64,000 bases of DNA from CAKSHP01 sp045636325 (GTDB lineage Bacteria; Bacillota; Clostridia; UBA1381; UMGS1253). The notes under the pieces were generated by a model. It saw only the letters and a list, made by a program, of their open reading frames with translations. It was not told the DNA's origin and ran no database searches. The stretch lies in assembly GCA_045636325.1 (NCBI GenBank), contig JAZTXH010000001.1:124001-188000 (forward strand), written 5' to 3'. Position 1 is the stretch's first letter. Every line of letters starts with the position of its first letter. Shown piece by piece: positions 51,218 through 59,623 of this stretch. The translations under genes were made by a program, and so were the position numbers.

Positions 51218-52054
51218 ATGCTAAGCAATGGTGAAACAATCAAAAAAAGAAATTGGCTGTATGCTTTATTTAAAAAGAAAACCGGCATAAAAATGTGCGT
51301 TTATCATAGGACTGACAAAGGAAATGTTCGCACAAATAATGAAGATTCATATTACGTTGGTGAAAATAAGCACAAAAGCTTTTTTGAAACCGAAAAAATA
51401 AGAGGGGTTTTTGCAGTGTGTGATGGTATGGGAGGCCTTGAATATGGTGAGGTAGCCTCGAAAATTGCTGTAAGAGAGCTTTCAAAGTTTGAAAAAAAAT
51501 ATTCTTCAATGAAGAAAGCTACTGATGAAGACATCGCTTCTGCAATAAACGAATACGCATCTAAAGCCAATAATGAAATCATTGATAAATTAGCGGAACT
51601 TTCAGCTAAAAAAGGCGGAAGCACAGTTTCGGGAGTTGTTATACGCGGAAAAGAAATGCTTGTGTTTAACGTGGGTGACAGCAGAGTTTATCTTTTAAGA
51701 GGCAGACGGCTTACACAAATGACACGGGACCAGACTTTAGCCGAAAAAAAATTAAACGCAAATATTTATACAAAAGAAGATGAGGCATATAAAAGAGAAA
51801 GTCATGTGCTTACGAATTTTCTTGGTATGGATAAAGAAGGTTGCGGAATAAAAGCGGCTGTTACAAAGCCTGTTAAGCTTATCTGCGGTGACAGCGTTAT
51901 TATATGTACTGACGGACTTTATGATATGTGTTCGGCAGAAGAAATAAAGGAGGCAGCAAATTTAAAGGCTAATCCGGCAGACGAGCTTGTTTTAAAGGCG
52001 CTTGAAAATGGAGGGGGCGACAATGTATCCTGCATAGTGCTTAAAATATTATAA
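51218..52054 (+). CDS. PP2C-family Ser/Thr protein phosphatase
   Basis: 278 residues with an N-terminal basic extension of about 25. All PPM motifs are present: NVRTNNEDSYYVGEN, AVCDGMGGLEYGEVAS, GGSTVSGVVI, NVGDSRVYLLRGRRLTQMTRDQT, IICTDGLYDMCSAEEI and GGGDNVSCIVLKIL. In contrast to the PP2C-like protein at 42439, the metal-binding aspartates are kept, so this is probably the active phosphatase of the cluster. It lies 12 bp after the permease gene. Confidence 0.92.
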   Translation: MLSNGETIKKRNWLYALFKKKTGIKMCVYHRTDKGNVRTNNEDSYYVGENKHKSFFETEKIRGVFAVCDGMGGLEYGEVASKIAVRELSKFEKKYSSMKKATDEDIASAINEYASKANNEIIDKLAELSAKKGGSTVSGVVIRGKEMLVFNVGDSRVYLLRGRRLTQMTRDQTLAEKKLNANIYTKEDEAYKRESHVLTNFLGMDKEGCGIKAAVTKPVKLICGDSVIICTDGLYDMCSAEEIKEAANLKANPADELVLKALENGGGDNVSCIVLKIL

Positions 52055-52065
52055 AAAACGGAGAA

Positions 52066-52998
52066 ATGAAAAAAATGGAAGAAAACAAAAATAAAATTTT
52101 TACAAACACATTTGTGGTGGCGATTTTGGCACTTTTGTGTACTGCACTTTGGGGAAGCGCAACGCCTTTTATAAAAATAGGCTACGAGCTTATTCTGCCC
52201 GTTAAAGACACTGCATCCACAATTCTTTTTGCAGGTATAAGATTTGCATTTGCAGGATTTCTGACAGTTTTAATATACAGTATTGCAAGAAAAAAAATCC
52301 TTTATCCCAAAAAGGAAAACTTGAAAAAGGTTATAGCGGTTGCGCTTTTTCAGACGGTTATTCAGTACATATTCTTTTATGTGGGACTTTCAAATACATC
52401 GGGAGTAAAAGGTACAATTGCAAGCGGCTCAAATGCCTTTTTTGCAATGCTTATTGCAAGTCTTATATTCAAGCAGGAAAAGCTTACTTTAAAAAAAGTG
52501 TTTGCCTGCCTTATAGGCTTTGCGGGTATTGTGCTTGTTAATCTTAACGGCCTTGACTTTAATATGAATTTTACCGGTGATTGCTTTGTATTGTTTTCAG
52601 CTGTTGCTTATGCATTTTCCTCTGTAATGATAAAGATTTTTTCAAAAAGCGAAGACCCCGTTGTTATAAGCGGATATCAGTTTATAATGGGCGGTATTGT
52701 AATGATTGCAATTGGTCTTCTGTTTGGCGGTAAGGTAGCATTTAACGGTGCCAAAGTTATAGGAGTGCTTACATATCTTGCGTTTTTATCTGCTATTGCA
52801 TATTCTGTGTGGGGAATTCTGTTAAAGCATAATCCGGTTTCAAGAGTAACAATTTACAGTTTTATGATTCCGGTTTTCGGAGTTTTGCTTTCAAACCTTA
52901 TGCTGACGGAGCAAAGTAACGTAAGTCCGGTTAACCTTATAATAACGCTTGTGCTTGTGTGTACCGGCATTATAATACTTAATTACAAAAAAGAGTAG
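52066..52998 (+). CDS. EamA/DMT-superfamily transporter
   Basis: 310 residues with ten helices in two EamA repeats (LLCTALWGSATPFIKIGYE, then FVLFSAVAYAFSSVMIKIF). DMT permeases export amino acids, sugars or nucleotide-like metabolites. It starts 11 bp after the phosphatase gene and may share its transcript without sharing its function. The start is ambiguous: GGAG lies 2 nt before the first ATG (52066) and 11 nt before the second (52075). Confidence 0.88.
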   Translation: MKKMEENKNKIFTNTFVVAILALLCTALWGSATPFIKIGYELILPVKDTASTILFAGIRFAFAGFLTVLIYSIARKKILYPKKENLKKVIAVALFQTVIQYIFFYVGLSNTSGVKGTIASGSNAFFAMLIASLIFKQEKLTLKKVFACLIGFAGIVLVNLNGLDFNMNFTGDCFVLFSAVAYAFSSVMIKIFSKSEDPVVISGYQFIMGGIVMIAIGLLFGGKVAFNGAKVIGVLTYLAFLSAIAYSVWGILLKHNPVSRVTIYSFMIPVFGVLLSNLMLTEQSNVSPVNLIITLVLVCTGIIILNYKKE

Positions 52999-53047
52999 TT
53001 TGCAAATGGAGCAAAAAATATACCACAGAAACTTTTTAGAATTTTGA

Positions 53048-53112
53048 TGTGACCCCAAAAAGTTAGACTTTTTATAGCGTAGTAGTCTCTGATGACTGTT
53101 ACGCTATTTTTA
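53048..53112 (+). repeat. Possible IS-end remnant overlapping a terminator hairpin
   Basis: TGACCCCAAAAAGTTAGAC (about 53050-53068) resembles the terminal inverted repeats of IS3-family elements of the IS150 group, from memory only. No transposase gene or second end is near. Directly downstream, ATAGCGTA...AGTC and GACT...TACGCTAT plus TTTTT (53074-53111) form a stem that can terminate the upstream operon. Confidence 0.45.
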
Positions 53113-53176
53113 TGCAGTCCCATTTTTGACTTTCTGATATTTTATAGCTTTTTCATAAAAAATTAATAAAAAACTA

Positions 53177-53206
53177 TTTACTTTAGATGTGTATATCGTA
53201 TATAAT
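53177..53206 (+). promoter_or_regulatory. SigA promoter of the SLH protein gene
   Basis: TTTACT (53177-53182), 18-bp spacer, TATAAT (53201-53206), 65 bp before the start codon. Confidence 0.65.
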
Positions 53207-53270
53207 ATAAAATAAGAGCACAATATTTATTGTGTCCTGAGTTTTTCACTTTTTAAAGGGGGACAAGATT

Positions 53271-55028
53271 ATGGCAAGAAAAATTATGGCACTGGCCATG
53301 GCGATGCTTATGATGTTCGGCGTAGTATCCTACGGGGCATATTTTTCCGATTTGCAGGATGGAAGCTATGACTGGGCGAAGGATACTATAAACCGTCTGG
53401 CAGATGAAGGGGTTATAAAAGGTTATTCTGACGGGACATACGGACCTGCAAAGCAGATAACCCGTCAGGAAGCGCTTACACTGTTTGCCCGTGCAACGGG
53501 TGTAAATGACTCCCAGAACGCTTACGGGGTTGAGTTTAATCAGTATAGTTTTAAGCCGCTTGCGGATAAATACAATACATATGCAAAAAAGGAACTTTGC
53601 TTCCTGCTTGAGAGAGGTATTCTTACAGAAGATGAAATAGATTTTTATCTTGCAGAAGAAAACAAAAATAAGGTAATGCTTCGTCACGAGTCGGCAGTGC
53701 TTATTTCTGCAATACTTGATATAAGAGACGGATTTAATGAAGACGGCGAATATTTAGTAGACTTTTCAGATATTAACGATATTCCGGAAAGCTCACTTGC
53801 ATCTGTAGGCTTTGCGTCGCAGGAAGGTATTTTAACCGGTATGGCCAACGGAAGCTTTGCGCCCAATGAAGGCGTAACAAGAGCTCAGATTGCAATAATG
53901 CTTGACAGAGTTATTAAAAAGCTTGGCATAAACTATATCACAGGAATAATAACTCAGGTAAGCGAAGAAAACAGCAATCTTTTAAGCGTAGACGGAACAG
54001 AATATATTCTTGACTCTAAAACAAGATATGCAGTAAATGGCAGAATTTGTGACTATGCGGATATGAATGTTGGTGACAGTGTTACAGTTGTTTATGTTGC
54101 CTCCGGCGTATGGGCAGTTGAAGTTGTAAGAGCAAGCGAACTTATATTTGAAAACATAAGAGGTAAGGTTAAAGAAATAAACTCAGCCACATTGACTCTT
54201 GCGAACGGGGATACATATGGTGTATCTGCTTTTCTTGCTTGTTTTGAAGATGGAGAGGCAATAAAATACTCCGAAATGAATTTTGAAAATCCGGTTAAGC
54301 TTGAGATTGTTAACGGATTTGTAAGACGAATTGAAGGTATGGGTGATAAGTGCGAATATGAAGATGTTAAAATTTTAGGCATCACAACTCTTCCTTCAAA
54401 TAAATTAAAAATTGAAACAGAGGATGCAACTGCTGAATTTGAAATTGCTCCTGATGCTGAGATTACAAGAAACGGTTACCCCATTACAATCAGAGATTTA
54501 TCCACAAAGGATTTGGCTTATGTGTTTATTGACGCAGGGGTTATAACAAAAATCGGTTCATATGCAGATTTGTCAGGTAACGGTGTAATTGTAAGACAGA
54601 TTGTTATAGACGAAAAAGAAAGCAGTATTCTTTTAAAGATTGGCGCAGGAGAGCGCTTTAAGCTTGAAGATAATACAGTTTATTTAAACGAAGAAGGCGA
54701 GATAGGAAGCGTATATGATTTGCGTGTTGCAGGCGCAGTTGAAGTTCAGTTTAAAGAGGGTAAAATTGCACTTTTAAAACACGGAAAATATGTTCCGCCG
54801 ACGCATTTTTCAGGCACAGTTAAAACGATAGATAAAGAAAATCATCTCATAATTATTGAAACAACAGAAGATGAAACAAGAGAAGTTAAAATTTCAGATA
54901 AAACATCAATGCTTAACTATGCTGAAGCTAAAAAGCTGACAATAGAAGATATTGAAGAAAACTTCTATCTGATTGTTGACGGTTATTACGATGGGGAAGA
55001 GTTTATTGCAAACAGCATAATTTTATAA
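53271..55028 (+). CDS. S-layer homology (SLH) domain protein
   Basis: 585 residues. A signal peptide covers about 1-23. Three SLH units follow: SDLQDGSYDWAKDTINRLADEGVIKGYSDGTYGPAKQITRQEAL (22-70), a degenerate central one, and FSDINDIPESSLASVGFASQEGILTGMANGSFAPNEGVTRAQI (about 165-215). SLH triplets bind pyruvylated secondary cell-wall polymer. The remaining 370 residues are beta-rich repeats with small acidic motifs and no catalytic signature. It is a surface-attached protein, possibly an abundant S-layer component, with its own promoter, GGGGGACAAG ribosome site and terminator. Confidence 0.9.
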   Translation: MARKIMALAMAMLMMFGVVSYGAYFSDLQDGSYDWAKDTINRLADEGVIKGYSDGTYGPAKQITRQEALTLFARATGVNDSQNAYGVEFNQYSFKPLADKYNTYAKKELCFLLERGILTEDEIDFYLAEENKNKVMLRHESAVLISAILDIRDGFNEDGEYLVDFSDINDIPESSLASVGFASQEGILTGMANGSFAPNEGVTRAQIAIMLDRVIKKLGINYITGIITQVSEENSNLLSVDGTEYILDSKTRYAVNGRICDYADMNVGDSVTVVYVASGVWAVEVVRASELIFENIRGKVKEINSATLTLANGDTYGVSAFLACFEDGEAIKYSEMNFENPVKLEIVNGFVRRIEGMGDKCEYEDVKILGITTLPSNKLKIETEDATAEFEIAPDAEITRNGYPITIRDLSTKDLAYVFIDAGVITKIGSYADLSGNGVIVRQIVIDEKESSILLKIGAGERFKLEDNTVYLNEEGEIGSVYDLRVAGAVEVQFKEGKIALLKHGKYVPPTHFSGTVKTIDKENHLIIIETTEDETREVKISDKTSMLNYAEAKKLTIEDIEENFYLIVDGYYDGEEFIANSIIL

Positions 55029-55034
55029 AAACAT

Positions 55035-55091
55035 AAAAGTACGGAGCGGAAAAAGGCGGTGTAAAGTTTTACATCGCCCTTCGTATTTTTT
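55035..55091 (+). terminator. Terminator of the SLH protein gene
   Basis: GGCGGTGTAAA pairs with TTTACATCGCC, extended by outer GTACG/CGTAT pairing, followed by a run of six T residues. The rest up to 55260 is AT-rich and shows no gene. Confidence 0.8.
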
Positions 55092-55260
55092 AAGCCAAAA
55101 GAAAGGGGATTAGGTGGTTGATATGTTATTTTAAAACAATTTTTATGCAGTTTTTATTGTTTTTTGTGTTATATGCCTTTAAAAAATATTCTAAACTGTT
55201 CAAGTTGCCGAAAAAAGGCTAAAAAATATTGAAAAATGTCAAATATACCTACTTTAGGTG

Positions 55261-55289
55261 TTGCACTCACAGAAAAAATATGTTATTAT
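55261..55289 (+). promoter_or_regulatory. SigA promoter of the oxoacid oxidoreductase operon
   Basis: TTGCAC (55261-55266), 17-bp spacer, TATTAT (55284-55289), 31 bp before the probable start. Confidence 0.65.
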
Positions 55290-55320
55290 GTATTAATAAA
55301 GATGCAAAGGGGCGTTGGCT

Positions 55321-55989
55321 GTGGCGGAAAGAATTCATATTTTTACAGGTCATTTCGGCAGCGGTAAAACAGAGCTTGCCGTAAATTATGCTCTAAAGCT
55401 TGCCCGCTCAGGCAGAAAAATGGTTATTGTGGACTGTGATATTGTAAACACATATTTCAGAACGCTTGATGTTAAAGAAAAGCTTGAGGAAAACGGAATT
55501 GAGGTTATTGCACCGCTTTTTGCAAATTCAAACCTTGAAATGCAGATGATGCCTGCGGAAATTTTATCCGTTTTTGAAAAAAAGGATTACGATGTTGTGT
55601 TTGATGTCGGCGGCGATGAAGACGGGGCATTCGCACTTGGAAGCTATAAACGCTTTTTTGAGCGTGAAGGATATGAGATGTATTTTGTTGTTAATACCTC
55701 AAGACCACTTACTGAAAACTGCGAAGACACCCTTGTTTATATGGGCGAGATTGAAAGGGCGTCACGGCTTAATATAACAAAGCTTGTAAATAATACAAAC
55801 ATTGCAGGAGAAACAACGGCCGAAAATATTTATAAAGGCGATAAGGTCGTAAGTGAGATTTGCGAAAAAACAAAGCTTGAGTACGCATTTATAAGCGGTA
55901 CGAAGGAAGTTTTAAAAAAGCTTGACGAAAGCAAACTAAAATGTGACAAACGCTTTGAAATTGAAAGATTTTTAATGATTGATTTTTAA
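55321..55989 (+). CDS. P-loop nucleotide-binding protein (MinD/CobQ-like)
   Basis: 222 residues from the GTG at 55321, which is better spaced from AAAGGGG than the TTG at 55315. The Walker A is HFGSGKTELAVN; VIVDCDIVNTYFRT and VVFDVGGDEDG are the switch-like aspartate motifs of the ParA/MinD/CobQ group. Genes of this kind precede 2-oxoacid:ferredoxin oxidoreductase genes in several Clostridia, suggesting a role in assembly or cofactor loading; that is an inference. Cytoplasmic. Confidence 0.75.
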   Translation: MAERIHIFTGHFGSGKTELAVNYALKLARSGRKMVIVDCDIVNTYFRTLDVKEKLEENGIEVIAPLFANSNLEMQMMPAEILSVFEKKDYDVVFDVGGDEDGAFALGSYKRFFEREGYEMYFVVNTSRPLTENCEDTLVYMGEIERASRLNITKLVNNTNIAGETTAENIYKGDKVVSEICEKTKLEYAFISGTKEVLKKLDESKLKCDKRFEIERFLMIDF

Positions 55990-56063
55990 AATAAGAAAGC
56001 TTGTATTTTTCCGTTTTGCGGATTTATATATTTTTATAATAAACAGAAAGGGCTTGATACTAT

Positions 56064-56273
56064 ATGGCAAAAGTAGTTTTTAATGTGGATAAATGTAAGG
56101 GCTGTGAGTTGTGTACTACAGTGTGTCCTAAGCAGATTGTGTCCATGAGTACAGACAAGATGAATGCAAAGGGCTTTTATCCGGCGCAGGTTACAGAGCC
56201 GGAGAAATGTATTGGTTGCGCATTTTGTGCAACAATCTGCCCCGATTGTGTAATCGAGGTATATAAGGATTAA
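56064..56273 (+). CDS. 4Fe-4S ferredoxin, delta subunit of 2-oxoacid:ferredoxin oxidoreductase
   Basis: 69 residues with two [4Fe-4S] motifs, CKGCELCTTVCP (near 10-21) and CIGCAFCATICP (near 49-60). It serves as the electron carrier of the multi-subunit oxidoreductase encoded directly downstream (18 bp). Matches KorD/VorD-type subunits in length. Confidence 0.93.
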   Translation: MAKVVFNVDKCKGCELCTTVCPKQIVSMSTDKMNAKGFYPAQVTEPEKCIGCAFCATICPDCVIEVYKD

Positions 56274-56291
56274 GGAGAGGAGCGAATAAAA

Positions 56292-57356
56292 ATGTCAGAT
56301 AAAGTTTTAATGAAGGGAAACGAAGCTTTGGCAGAAGCTGCTATTCAGGCAGGTTGCCGACTTTTCTTCGGATATCCTATAACACCGCAAACTGAGCTTG
56401 CGGCGTATATGGCAAAGAAAATGCCGAAGGTAGACGGCTTGTTTTTGCAGGCTGAAAGTGAGGTTGCCGCAATAAATATGGTCTATGGTGCGGCAGGTGC
56501 GGGCGCAAGAGTTATGACAAGCTCTTCAAGTCCGGGTGTAAGTTTAAAAGCAGAAGGTATCAGCTATATTGCAGGTGCTGACCTGCCTTGTGTTATTATT
56601 AATATTGTGCGCGGTGGTCCCGGTCTTGGCGGCATTCAGCCTGCACAGTCAGACTATTTCCAGGCAACAAAGGGCGGCGGTCATGGTGACTATCACTTAA
56701 TCGTGCTTGCGCCCAGCAGCGTTCAGGAAATGGTTGACCTTACTTCTCTTGCTTTTGATTTAGGCGAGATTTACCGTATGCCCGTTATGATTATGGGTGA
56801 CGGTATGTTGGGTCAGATGATGGAGCCCATCAGCTTTGAAGATGTTAAAAAGCGTCAGGTGCCTGAAAAAACATGGGCAACAGATGGTACAAAAATGCAG
56901 AGAAAGAGAAATATTATAAACTCACTCTACATTACACCTGAAGAGCTTGAAGATTTGGTTGTTGAGCGTCAGAAGCGTTATGATGAGGTTTGCAAAAACG
57001 AAGTTATGTATGAAGAATACAAAACAGAAGATGCAGACTATATTATAGCGGCTTATGGTACAACTGCAAGAATTGCAAAGAATGCTATTGAAGAATTAAG
57101 AAAAGAGGGTATAAAGGTTGGTTTAATCCGTCCCATTACTCTTTGGCCTTTCCCCACAGAAGTGTTTAAAAAGGCAGCTGATAAGGCAAAGGCATTCTTG
57201 TCTGTTGAGATGAGCATGGGTCAGATGGTTGAAGATGTTCGTCTTGCGGTAAATGGTAAGAAGGAAGTTTATTTCTATGGCAGAACAGGCGGTATGGTGC
57301 CGACTCCTGCAGAAATAATTGCAAAAATTAAAGAGATTGCGGAGGTGGCAAAATAA
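56292..57356 (+). CDS. vorB: 2-oxoacid:ferredoxin oxidoreductase alpha subunit (VorB/KorA family)
   Basis: 354 residues with the alpha-subunit start KGNEALAEAAIQAGCRLFFGYPITPQTELAAYM, MTSSSSPGVSLKAEG, and the CoA-domain-like RPITLWPFPTEVF. With beta, gamma and delta subunits it oxidatively decarboxylates a branched-chain 2-oxoacid (Vor) or 2-oxoglutarate (Kor) to the acyl-CoA and reduces ferredoxin. Wording is closest to proteins labelled VorB, but Vor and Kor cannot be told apart reliably from sequence alone. Its stop overlaps the beta start by one base. Confidence 0.85.
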   Translation: MSDKVLMKGNEALAEAAIQAGCRLFFGYPITPQTELAAYMAKKMPKVDGLFLQAESEVAAINMVYGAAGAGARVMTSSSSPGVSLKAEGISYIAGADLPCVIINIVRGGPGLGGIQPAQSDYFQATKGGGHGDYHLIVLAPSSVQEMVDLTSLAFDLGEIYRMPVMIMGDGMLGQMMEPISFEDVKKRQVPEKTWATDGTKMQRKRNIINSLYITPEELEDLVVERQKRYDEVCKNEVMYEEYKTEDADYIIAAYGTTARIAKNAIEELRKEGIKVGLIRPITLWPFPTEVFKKAADKAKAFLSVEMSMGQMVEDVRLAVNGKKEVYFYGRTGGMVPTPAEIIAKIKEIAEVAK

Positions 57357-58102
57357 TGAATAAGGTATTTTCTAAACCACACGCATTAAGCGATGTTAAT
57401 TTGCATTACTGCCCCGGCTGTACTCATGGTATTATTCACAGGCTTGTGGCTGAGGTTATAGATGAGCTTGGTATTGAGGGTAAAACAATCGGTGTTGCAC
57501 CGGTAGGGTGCAGCGTATTTGCTTATAATTATTTTGAATGTGATATGCAGCAGGCAGCTCACGGCCGCGCGCCTGCAGTTGCAACAGGTATTAAGCGTGC
57601 AAATCCGAATAATGTGGTTTTCACATATCAGGGTGACGGCGACTTGGCGGCTATTGGTACTGCAGAAACTGTTCACGCAGCTACAAGAAGCGAAAACATT
57701 ACCGTTATATTTGTAAACAACGCAATTTACGGTATGACAGGCGGTCAGATGGCACCGACTTCACTTGTAGGTCAGATTACACAGACAACACCCTACGGCA
57801 GAAAGCTTGAAACTCAAGGGTACCCCATCAAGGTTTGCGAAATGCTTTCTGCACTTGACGGCACAACCTATGCAGAGCGTGTAAGCGTGGATAACATTAA
57901 AAATATTAAAAAGGCAAAGGCGGCAATTAAAAAAGCGTTCCAGAATCAGATTGACGGTAAGGGCTTTTCAATTGTTGAGGTTTTGTCTACATGTCCTACA
58001 AACTGGGGGCTTTCTCCTAAAGAAGCACTTGAATGGCTTCGTAGCAATATGATGGATGTATATCCGCTCGGTGTTTATAAGGATAAAGGAGGCGAGAAAT
58101 AA
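57356..58102 (+). CDS. 2-oxoacid:ferredoxin oxidoreductase beta subunit (TPP-binding)
   Basis: 248 residues. Thiamine-diphosphate binding is shown by YQGDGDLAAIGTAETVHAA and VIFVNNAIYGMTGGQMAPTS. Cysteines in HYCPGCTHG, VGCSVF and near the end (STCPTNWG) can ligate the [4Fe-4S] cluster of this subunit. It carries out the decarboxylation half-reaction. It overlaps the alpha and gamma genes by one base each (TAATG), keeping subunit ratios equal. Confidence 0.92.
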   Translation: MNKVFSKPHALSDVNLHYCPGCTHGIIHRLVAEVIDELGIEGKTIGVAPVGCSVFAYNYFECDMQQAAHGRAPAVATGIKRANPNNVVFTYQGDGDLAAIGTAETVHAATRSENITVIFVNNAIYGMTGGQMAPTSLVGQITQTTPYGRKLETQGYPIKVCEMLSALDGTTYAERVSVDNIKNIKKAKAAIKKAFQNQIDGKGFSIVEVLSTCPTNWGLSPKEALEWLRSNMMDVYPLGVYKDKGGEK

Positions 58103-58632
58103 TGGCAAATGAAATAGTTATTGCAGGCTTCGGCGGTCAGGGTATACTTTTTATGGGTAAGGTTTTGGCTTACGGCGGTCTTATGAGCGGTCACGAGGTT
58201 TCATGGCTTCCTTCTTACGGTCCTGAAATGCGTGGCGGTACAGCTAACTGTCATGTTATAGTGTCTGATACACCGGTTGGTTCACCCATTATCACAAATC
58301 CGGGCGTGCTTATTGCAATGAACAAGCCTTCTTTGGATAAGTTTGAATCGGCCGTTATTCCCGGAGGAAAAATTTTTGTTGACAGTTCACTTATTGACCG
58401 TAAGGTAGAGCGCAGTGATGTTGAGGTTTATTATATTCCCGCAACACAGATGGCACTTGATAATAAGGCAGCAAAGCTTGCAAATATGATTATTATGGGT
58501 AAAATGCTTAAGGAGACGGGGATTTTATCTTACGATGAAATGAAAGATGGCCTTAAAAAATGTATTCCTCCCACAAAGGCAGAAATGATTGACTTTAACT
58601 TAAATATAATTGATTTAGGATATAATTATTAA
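58102..58632 (+). CDS. 2-oxoacid:ferredoxin oxidoreductase gamma subunit
   Basis: 176 residues of the PFOR gamma domain: IVIAGFGGQGILFMGKVLAYGG at the start, SWLPSYGPEMRGGTANCHVIVSDTPVGSPI and AMNKPSLDKFESAVIPGG. It completes the four-subunit enzyme. A hairpin terminator follows at once. Confidence 0.93.
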   Translation: MANEIVIAGFGGQGILFMGKVLAYGGLMSGHEVSWLPSYGPEMRGGTANCHVIVSDTPVGSPIITNPGVLIAMNKPSLDKFESAVIPGGKIFVDSSLIDRKVERSDVEVYYIPATQMALDNKAAKLANMIIMGKMLKETGILSYDEMKDGLKKCIPPTKAEMIDFNLNIIDLGYNY

Positions 58633-58646
58633 TTTAAAAGCACGAA

Positions 58647-58674
58647 AGCAGAGTTTTTTAAAGCTCTGCTTTTT
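58647..58674 (+). terminator. Terminator of the oxoacid oxidoreductase operon
   Basis: AGCAGAG (58647-58653) pairs with CTCTGCT (58664-58670), followed by TTTT; an outer AGCAC/GTGCT pair extends the stem. The remaining ~150 bp before the next gene show no gene and no FMN-riboswitch core. Confidence 0.85.
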
Positions 58675-58830
58675 GTGCTGATTAAGCTTTGCCGAGGAGA
58701 TATAAAAAGTATTAGCGAATTTGTTCAGGGGTATGTGATTTTTTGGGCATGGCGGATTGATTATTGTTTCAAAGGCATGGAAAAAGCTTGCTTTAAAAAT
58801 AAAGAATGAAACAAAAAGGAGAGTATAAAA

Positions 58831-59418
58831 GTGAAAAAAGGTATCAGTGTAAGAAAAATAACAGTGTGCGCTGTGCTTTCGGCGCTTTCTGCAATTTTAA
58901 TGTTCTTGAGTATACCGCTTCCCTTTCTTCCACCTTATTTGAAGCTTGATTTTGGGGATTTACCGGCTTTGATAGGTGCGTTTTCAATGGGGCCGGTGTG
59001 GGGCGTTGTGATTTGCCTTATAAAAAATATTTTGTCTTTGTTAAACACTGCAACTGCAGGTGTCGGCGAGCTTGCAAATTTTATTAACGGAGCGGCATTT
59101 GTTTTTTTTGCAGGACTTGTGTATGAAAAGAGGAAAAGTAAAAAAGGTGCACTTATTGGTGCGCTTTTGGGCACTGTTATGATGTGTGCGGTGGGCTTTT
59201 TTGTAAACCTTTATATTACCTATCCTTTTTATGAAAAAGCTATGATGCCTATGGAGGTTATTGTGAGAATGTATGAAAAAATTCTTCCATGGGCAGATAC
59301 ACTTATAAAAGGCCTTTTAGTGTTTAATCTTCCCTTCAGCTTTGCAAGAGGAATACTTTTATCTTTTATAACAATGCTTATATACAAGCGCATTTCACCG
59401 ATTATTAAGGGCAGATGA
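58831..59418 (+). CDS. ECF transporter substrate-binding protein, RibU-like (riboflavin)
   Basis: 195 residues with six helices. The first helix wording VCAVLSALSAILMFL and the PYLKLDFGDLPALIGAFSMGPVWGVVICLIKNIL region plus TAGVGELANFINGAAFV closely follow RibU proteins. The S component would bind riboflavin and use a shared ECF energising module encoded elsewhere. A different flavin-like substrate is possible. No riboswitch was found upstream. Confidence 0.78.
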   Translation: MKKGISVRKITVCAVLSALSAILMFLSIPLPFLPPYLKLDFGDLPALIGAFSMGPVWGVVICLIKNILSLLNTATAGVGELANFINGAAFVFFAGLVYEKRKSKKGALIGALLGTVMMCAVGFFVNLYITYPFYEKAMMPMEVIVRMYEKILPWADTLIKGLLVFNLPFSFARGILLSFITMLIYKRISPIIKGR

Positions 59419-59623
59419 GGACTGTGAAAAGCAGAGTTTTTAGCTTGCATATGTTAAAATAAAGATGAAAGTGAGTTTCGGAAAACGGGCAAGAAGGCGA
59501 TATGGTATTTGTTGCGGTTTGCGTAAGGGAAATGCTTTTAAAATTAAAATATGCCTTGAACAGCGGAGGTATTTGTGATACAATTATTTTGATAGATTAT
59601 GTATGTGAAAGGATGTTTTCAGC

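Noticed and set aside
58675..58830. FMN riboswitch before the RibU-like gene
   Set aside because: None of the conserved FMN-element core segments was found in the intergenic region.
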